Source: Chloroflexota bacterium
GTDB lineage: Bacteria > Chloroflexota > Anaerolineae > 4572-78 > J111
DNA: 10,082 nt
Assembly (NCBI GenBank): GCA_003695455.1
Contig: RFJF01000217.1
Location: 1 to 10,082 of the forward strand
Reading direction: 5' to 3'
Shown: piece after piece, positions 6,403 to 10,082 of the stretch
Numbering within the stretch: the first letter of the stretch is position 1
Layout: each line of letters opens with the position of its first letter
Notes under the pieces: generated by a model
Told to the model about the DNA's origin: nothing
Database searches by the model: none
The model's input: only the letters and a program-made list of their open reading frames with translations
Made by a program: the position numbers and the translations under genes

Positions 6403-6656
6403 TTTTTTCTTTGTCATTACGTCAAGTTTTGTGAAAAATGAGTCGAGTCGAATTCGGTCGAAAACACAAATCCAATTCGCAGCCGGCCTGCGGGTTGTAC
6501 AAGATACGGTCGGGTTTTTACCACTGCCAGCTACCCCGTTTTATTTTCTATTTTTAGACGTTGCCCATTAGCGGCAGCAACCCTGTAGTCCAGGTGACTC
6601 CGGAACATTCAGCGTCGGGTCACTTTTATTATGTAAAATTAAGAAGGAACGAGCCA

Positions 6657-7163
6657 ATGAAATGTCCGTATTGCAGCGCAGACAGCAGCCACATTCGGGT
6701 GATTGACACCCGCGAGGTCACCGACGGCATCCGCCGCCGCCGTGAATGTGACCAGTGCAAACAACGCTTTACCACCTACGAACGCGTAGCGTCAATGAAC
6801 CTGCTGGTGGTTAAACGAGACGGCCGCCGCGAAGAGTTTGACCGGGAAAAACTGGTCAAAAGTATGCGCACCTCCTGTTCAAAACGCGCCATCTCTGCCG
6901 CATCCATCGAGGCCGCCGCCCGGGAAATTGAGAGCGCCCTGTACGCCATGAACAAGAGCGAAGTTGACTATCTTCAGATAGGTGAAATGGTGATGAACCA
7001 GCTGCGTGATATTGACGATGTGGCCTACGTGCGCTTTGCCTCGGTGTACCGCCGCTTTGAAGATGTAACCAGCATGGCCGATGAAATTCAGCAGTTGGTT
7101 GAACGCAAACGCCGCGAACAGGAACTGAAAAATCAAATCCCCCTGCCCATGGCAGATGAGTAA
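6657..7163 (+). CDS. nrdR: Transcriptional repressor NrdR
   Basis: A 168-residue NrdR, close to the family's usual length of about 150. An N-terminal zinc ribbon has Cys3, Cys6, Cys31 and Cys34 (CPYC and CDQC), with the basic DNA-binding segment GIRRRREC (24-31). An ATP-cone follows from about residue 48 to 138, containing VVKRDGRREEFDREKL (51-66) and ending in YVRFASVYRRFEDV (124-137). NrdR senses ATP/dATP through this cone and represses ribonucleotide reductase genes when dATP is high. The charged tail (148-168) is a usual variable extension. ATG 6657 is chosen because MKCPYC is the invariant family start and AAGGA (6644-6648) is 8 bases upstream; the frame is open further 5' but with no conserved sequence. 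The gene lies directly before its expected target nrdJ, and paired operator-like sites upstream suggest autoregulation of the operon. Confidence 0.97.
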   Translation: MKCPYCSADSSHIRVIDTREVTDGIRRRRECDQCKQRFTTYERVASMNLLVVKRDGRREEFDREKLVKSMRTSCSKRAISAASIEAAAREIESALYAMNKSEVDYLQIGEMVMNQLRDIDDVAYVRFASVYRRFEDVTSMADEIQQLVERKRREQELKNQIPLPMADE

Positions 7164-7204
7164 TGCACGGAAGCAACTAAAATCCCGCCAGGAGAGGAAT
7201 TTTT

Positions 7205-9763
7205 ATGACTGACCAAACAACATCTGTGGCAAATCCTGTGAAAACAACGTCCACCAACGGCTACAATTCCAACGGAAAAAGTGCCGGCGCCACGGCTGCC
7301 CCCCCAAAAAACAGACTCAACGCACTGGGAGAAAAAATTTTTCTGGACCGCTACGCGTTGAAGGACGGGAAAAAAGAATCTGTGGCCCCCGGCGATACCG
7401 TGGTGGTCACCGTGAATCTGGAAACCCGCCAGCGAGAAATCGGCACGGTGCAGGCCGTTGACGGCACAACCGTAACCATTGCCCTGCGTGACGGCGAGGT
7501 AGTCAAACGGGCGCTGGCCCACATTGACAAACCGCTGGAAACACGCCCGGAGCAAATGCTGGACCGGGTGGCGGCCGGGATGGCTCAAATTGAATTGCCG
7601 GAAAAACAGACCGAATGGCAAACCAATTTTCGCTGGCTGCTGGACGACTGGAAATTTGTGCCCGGCGGGCGCATTCTCACCGCCGCCGGCACCGACCAAA
7701 ACCTGACCTACTACAACTGCTACGTTATCCCCAGCCCCAAAGATAGCCGGGGCGGCATTATGGAAACGCTCACCCAAATGACCGAAATTATGTCGCGGGG
7801 CGGCGGCGTGGGCATTAACATTTCCAGCCTGCGCCCGCACCACGCCTACGTGCGCGGCGTCAACGGCCGCTCCAGCGGCTCGGTGAGCTGGGGCGAACTG
7901 TACAGTTTTGTGACCGGCCTCATTGAACAGGGCGGCAGCCGGCGCGGCGCGCTGATGCTGATTATGAATGTGTGGCACCCGGACGTGCAGGAATTCATCA
8001 CCAGCAAGCGCACCATGGGGCGCATTACCAACGCCAACATCAGCGTGGGCATTACCGATGATTTTATGGAAGCGGTCAAAGCTGACGCCGACTGGGACCT
8101 GATTTTCCCGGATACCAGCGTGGAAAATTATGACCAGTTGTGGGACGGCAACATGGCCGCGTGGCAGGAAAAAGGCTTGCCGGTGGTGGTTCACAAAACC
8201 GTGCGCGCCCGCGATGTGTGGAATAGCATTATTGACAGCGCGTGGGCCAGCGCTGAGCCGGGCGTCTTTTTTGTGGAACGCTACAACAAAATGAGCAATA
8301 GTTGGTACTACGCCCCCATTCTCTGCACCAACCCCTGCGGCGAGCAGGGCCTGCCGGCCTGGGGCGTGTGCAACCTGGGCGCGCTCAACCTGGCAAAATT
8401 TGTTGATAACGAACAGGTGGACTGGCCGGCACTGGGCAAGGCCGTGCGCTACGCCGTTCGGTTTTTGGATAATGTGATTGACAGCACGCCCTACTTCTTT
8501 AAAGAAAACGAGGATCAGCAGCTTGGCGAACGGCGCGTGGGGCTGGGCACCATGGGGCTGGCCGAAATGATGATCCGGCTGAAAATCCGCTACGGCAGCC
8601 CGGAAGGGGTGGATTTTCTGGACAAGCTGTACCGCTTCATTGCTACCGAGGCGTACCTGGCTTCCAGCGACTACGCCGCCGAAAAAGGCGTGTTCCCCCA
8701 ATTTGACGCCGAAAAATTCCTGCAAAGCGGATTTATGCAGGGCATGCCGGAAAATGTCCGCCAATCCATCCGTGAAAAAGGCATCCGCAACGTGACCCTG
8801 CTGACGCAGGCTCCCACCGGCACCACCGGCACTATGGTCAACACCAGCACCGGCATCGAGCCGTTCTACTTTTGGAGTTTCAACCGCACCGGCCGCATGG
8901 GCACCCACGAAGAGCGCGTGACCGTGTACGATGAATGGCTCACCCAACATCCGGGCAAACCGCTGCCCAAATATTTTGTTACCGCCATGGATTTGACCCC
9001 GGAAGAACACGTGCGGGTGCAGGCTGCCATTCAGCGCTGGGTAGATAGCAGCATCAGCAAAACCTGTAACACGCCCAACAGTTACACGGTTGAACAAACC
9101 CGCCAACTGTACGAATTAATGTACGATTTGGGCGTAAAAGGCGGCACCATTTACCGCGATGGCTCCCGCAACGAGCAGGTACTCAATTTGAAAGAAGAGG
9201 ACAAAAAAGAGGTATCCGAGAAACCGGCCCCGCCGCCCGCCCCGGAAATAAAATGGCGCGCCCGGCCCGCTACCCTGCACGGCAACACCTACCGCAAAAA
9301 CACGCCCATCGGCACAGCCTACATTACGGTGAACGCCAACGGCGGCGGCAACACAGAGCCGTTTGAGGTGTTCATTAACGTGGGCAAAGTTGGCAGCGAC
9401 GTAGCCGCCGACGCCGAAGGGCTGGGCCGGCTCATCAGCCTGATTCTGCGCATGCCCAGCCCGCTTAGCCCGGAAGAACGCGTGCAGGATATTGTGGCCC
9501 AATTGCGCGGCATCGGCTCCGGACGGGCGCAGGGCTTTGGCAAAAACCGGGTGATGAGCATGCCCGACGCCGTGGCGCAGGTGATGGCCGAACATGTGGG
9601 CATCAGCCCTACCGGCGAACTGCCCGGCCTGCCGGACGAGGACGAAAGCGTACAACTGACGCTCATGCCCAAAGGCGACCTTTGCCCCGGCTGCGGCTCG
9701 GCCAGCCTGCTCAACATTGAAGGCTGCAAAAAGTGCCACGAATGCGGCTACAGCGAGTGCTAA
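7205..9763 (+). CDS. nrdJ: Adenosylcobalamin-dependent (class II) ribonucleoside-diphosphate reductase
   Basis: An 852-residue NrdJ, which reduces ribonucleotides to deoxyribonucleotides using a thiyl radical made from coenzyme B12, with or without oxygen. The catalytic set is visible: Asn376, Cys378 (thiyl) and Glu380 in TNPCGEQ, and the redox pair Cys172 (YYNCYV) with Cys389, 11 residues after the thiyl cysteine as in other NrdJ enzymes. Other landmarks are SRGGGVGINISSLRP (197-211), LTQAPTGTTGTM (533-544) and GGTIYRDGSR (646-655). A C-terminal TSCPD-like domain (about 685-800) follows, then a cysteine-rich tail (C827, C830, C841, C844, C847, C852) expected to bind zinc or shuttle electrons. 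No N-terminal ATP-cone is seen. The first 36 residues are low in complexity, and about 50 residues (55-108) form an apparent small beta-domain insertion after RYALKD. The ATG at 7205 has GGAGAGG 7 bases upstream (7191-7197). The gene follows nrdR by 41 bases, in one operon. Confidence 0.97.
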   Translation: MTDQTTSVANPVKTTSTNGYNSNGKSAGATAAPPKNRLNALGEKIFLDRYALKDGKKESVAPGDTVVVTVNLETRQREIGTVQAVDGTTVTIALRDGEVVKRALAHIDKPLETRPEQMLDRVAAGMAQIELPEKQTEWQTNFRWLLDDWKFVPGGRILTAAGTDQNLTYYNCYVIPSPKDSRGGIMETLTQMTEIMSRGGGVGINISSLRPHHAYVRGVNGRSSGSVSWGELYSFVTGLIEQGGSRRGALMLIMNVWHPDVQEFITSKRTMGRITNANISVGITDDFMEAVKADADWDLIFPDTSVENYDQLWDGNMAAWQEKGLPVVVHKTVRARDVWNSIIDSAWASAEPGVFFVERYNKMSNSWYYAPILCTNPCGEQGLPAWGVCNLGALNLAKFVDNEQVDWPALGKAVRYAVRFLDNVIDSTPYFFKENEDQQLGERRVGLGTMGLAEMMIRLKIRYGSPEGVDFLDKLYRFIATEAYLASSDYAAEKGVFPQFDAEKFLQSGFMQGMPENVRQSIREKGIRNVTLLTQAPTGTTGTMVNTSTGIEPFYFWSFNRTGRMGTHEERVTVYDEWLTQHPGKPLPKYFVTAMDLTPEEHVRVQAAIQRWVDSSISKTCNTPNSYTVEQTRQLYELMYDLGVKGGTIYRDGSRNEQVLNLKEEDKKEVSEKPAPPPAPEIKWRARPATLHGNTYRKNTPIGTAYITVNANGGGNTEPFEVFINVGKVGSDVAADAEGLGRLISLILRMPSPLSPEERVQDIVAQLRGIGSGRAQGFGKNRVMSMPDAVAQVMAEHVGISPTGELPGLPDEDESVQLTLMPKGDLCPGCGSASLLNIEGCKKCHECGYSEC

Positions 9764-9764
9764 C

Positions 9765-9813
9765 CTGCACCCTGTACTCTGATTTCTGGATTCTGTACTC
9801 TGGAACCTGATAT
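9765..9813 (+). repeat. Degenerate 7-nt tandem repeat (CTGNNNN), seven units
   Basis: Directly after the nrdJ stop, seven consecutive heptamers each begin with CTG: starts at 9765, 9772, 9779, 9786, 9793, 9800 and 9807. CTGTACT occurs twice (9772 and 9793). The series ends five bases before the GTG start of the next gene. Short heptameric intergenic repeats are known in cyanobacteria and other bacteria; the function is unknown. It fills nearly the whole 54-base gap, and no terminator or clear promoter is visible in it. Confidence 0.6.
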
Positions 9814-9817
9814 TCCG

Positions 9818-10082
9818 GTGAATATTCTGACGCAACTCACCAATTTGTTTGACACCCGGCAGTTTGTCATAATTGCCGGGTTGTTGCTTGTGGCGTGGAT
9901 TTTACAGCCGCTGCTTCGTCGCTTGTTTGCGCCGCTGCTGCACCGTTTACCGCAAAGCGAATGGCGCGACTGGCTGGCCCACATTTTCCGCCGAATTTCG
10001 CTGCCGCTGACGGCGCTGCTGCTGGGTCAAATCGCGCTGGGTATTCTGCTGTCGCTGGAAGAAAACAGCAACTGGGTGCTGC
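9818..10082 (+). CDS. Membrane protein, N-terminal part, possibly MscS-like mechanosensitive channel (runs off the window)
   Basis: The frame is open from the nrdJ stop to the window end. Starting at GTG 9818 gives 88 residues, beginning MNILTQLTNLFDTRQF. A hydrophobic helix (about 16-33) is followed by a basic amphipathic stretch with paired arginines (34-35 and 58-59) and LPQSEWRDWLAHIFRRIS (44-61), then a second hydrophobic helix (62-80). This order resembles the start of MscS-family channel proteins, but the pore and beta domains lie outside the window, so the family is a guess. The start is uncertain: no good Shine-Dalgarno is present (GGAA at 9802-9805 is 12 bases away), and later in-frame TTG 9881 or GTG 9890 would cut the first helix. 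It follows nrdJ on the same strand with no terminator between them, so it could be partly co-transcribed. Confidence 0.6.
   Translation, partial: MNILTQLTNLFDTRQFVIIAGLLLVAWILQPLLRRLFAPLLHRLPQSEWRDWLAHIFRRISLPLTALLLGQIALGILLSLEENSNWVL

Larger units (their letters stand above)
6189..6656 (+). other. 468-base regulatory region and nrdR leader
   Basis: I see no credible gene here. A weak open frame (from a TTG at 6314 to 6571) crosses the predicted promoter and operators and encodes nothing recognisable. In order, the region holds a 21-bp direct repeat (6225-6287), the predicted nrdR promoter (6314-6342), two NrdR-box-like sites (6357-6372 and 6387-6402), and a leader of about 300 nt. Leader details are a CGCAG/CTGCG mini-hairpin (6478-6492), a U-rich stretch (6539-6556), and a bulged hairpin (6594-6623) followed by TTTT. 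I could not match the leader to a cobalamin riboswitch: no B12 box was found. No clear terminator follows the helicase gene. Confidence 0.6.

Noticed and set aside
6314..6571. Possible 85-residue small protein in the nrdR upstream region
   Set aside because: It would start at a TTG lying within the predicted -35, crosses both operators, has no ribosome binding site and no recognisable sequence.
6561..6656. N-terminal extension of NrdR from an upstream start
   Set aside because: The family begins with MKCPYC, and a good AAGGA lies just before ATG 6657. The upstream residues resemble nothing in NrdR.
6350..6656. Cobalamin riboswitch before the B12-dependent reductase
   Set aside because: I looked for the B12 box and the conserved core and found neither. 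ACCACTGCC near 6520 is only a superficial match.
7133..9106. 657-codon open frame on the - strand opposite nrdJ
   Set aside because: It lies fully antisense to a clear nrdJ, has no recognisable domain and shows an odd His/Ala/Gly/Val-rich composition. Long antisense frames arise from the GC-biased codons of the true gene.
9849..9873. TTGACA ... CATAAT as a promoter
   Set aside because: The spacing between these hexamers is 13 bases, too short for sigma-70 promoters.

Overview
The window is ordinary chromosomal DNA of a GC-rich bacterium (roughly 57-60% G+C by eye). A Chloroflexota bacterium, perhaps Anaerolineae, is the best guess. The guess rests on the AdoCbl-dependent ribonucleotide reductase paired with NrdR, the archaeal-style FMN glutamate synthase-like protein, and the general look of the proteins. 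No taxonomic marker is present, so this is inference. All convincing genes lie on the + strand. I see no mobile element, tRNA, rRNA, CRISPR array or phage gene.

Layout. (1) 1-848: 3' part of an FMN-binding glutamate synthase-family gene, followed after 2 bases by dinB (DNA polymerase IV, 851-2038). (2) 2140-3700: grpE and a zinc-finger-less J-domain co-chaperone, without dnaK in the window. The J-protein gene has its own promoter in the grpE-dnaJ gap, and the block ends at a strong intrinsic terminator (3741-3773). (3) 3864-6188: a DEAH helicase of the MrfA/YprA type with a C-terminal DUF1998 cysteine cluster. It is driven by a TATAAT promoter very close to its start and very similar to the dnaJ promoter. 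(4) 6189-6656: a 468-base regulatory region with a 21-bp direct repeat, a sigma-70-like promoter, two NrdR-box-like operators 30 bp apart, and a leader of about 300 nt. (5) 6657-9763: nrdR and nrdJ, the regulator and the vitamin B12-dependent reductase it is expected to control. (6) 9764-10082: a degenerate 7-nt repeat and the start of a membrane protein, possibly MscS-like, running off the end.

How the genes fit together. DinB (translesion synthesis), the MrfA-like helicase (lesion repair), NrdR/NrdJ (dNTP supply) and GrpE/DnaJ (protein folding) make a genome-maintenance and stress neighbourhood. They are in at least three transcription units, and nothing shows that they work as one system. 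I found no clearly undescribed system. The items most worth a second look are the regulatory region upstream of nrdR, the N-terminal insertion in NrdJ, and the shared promoter motif.
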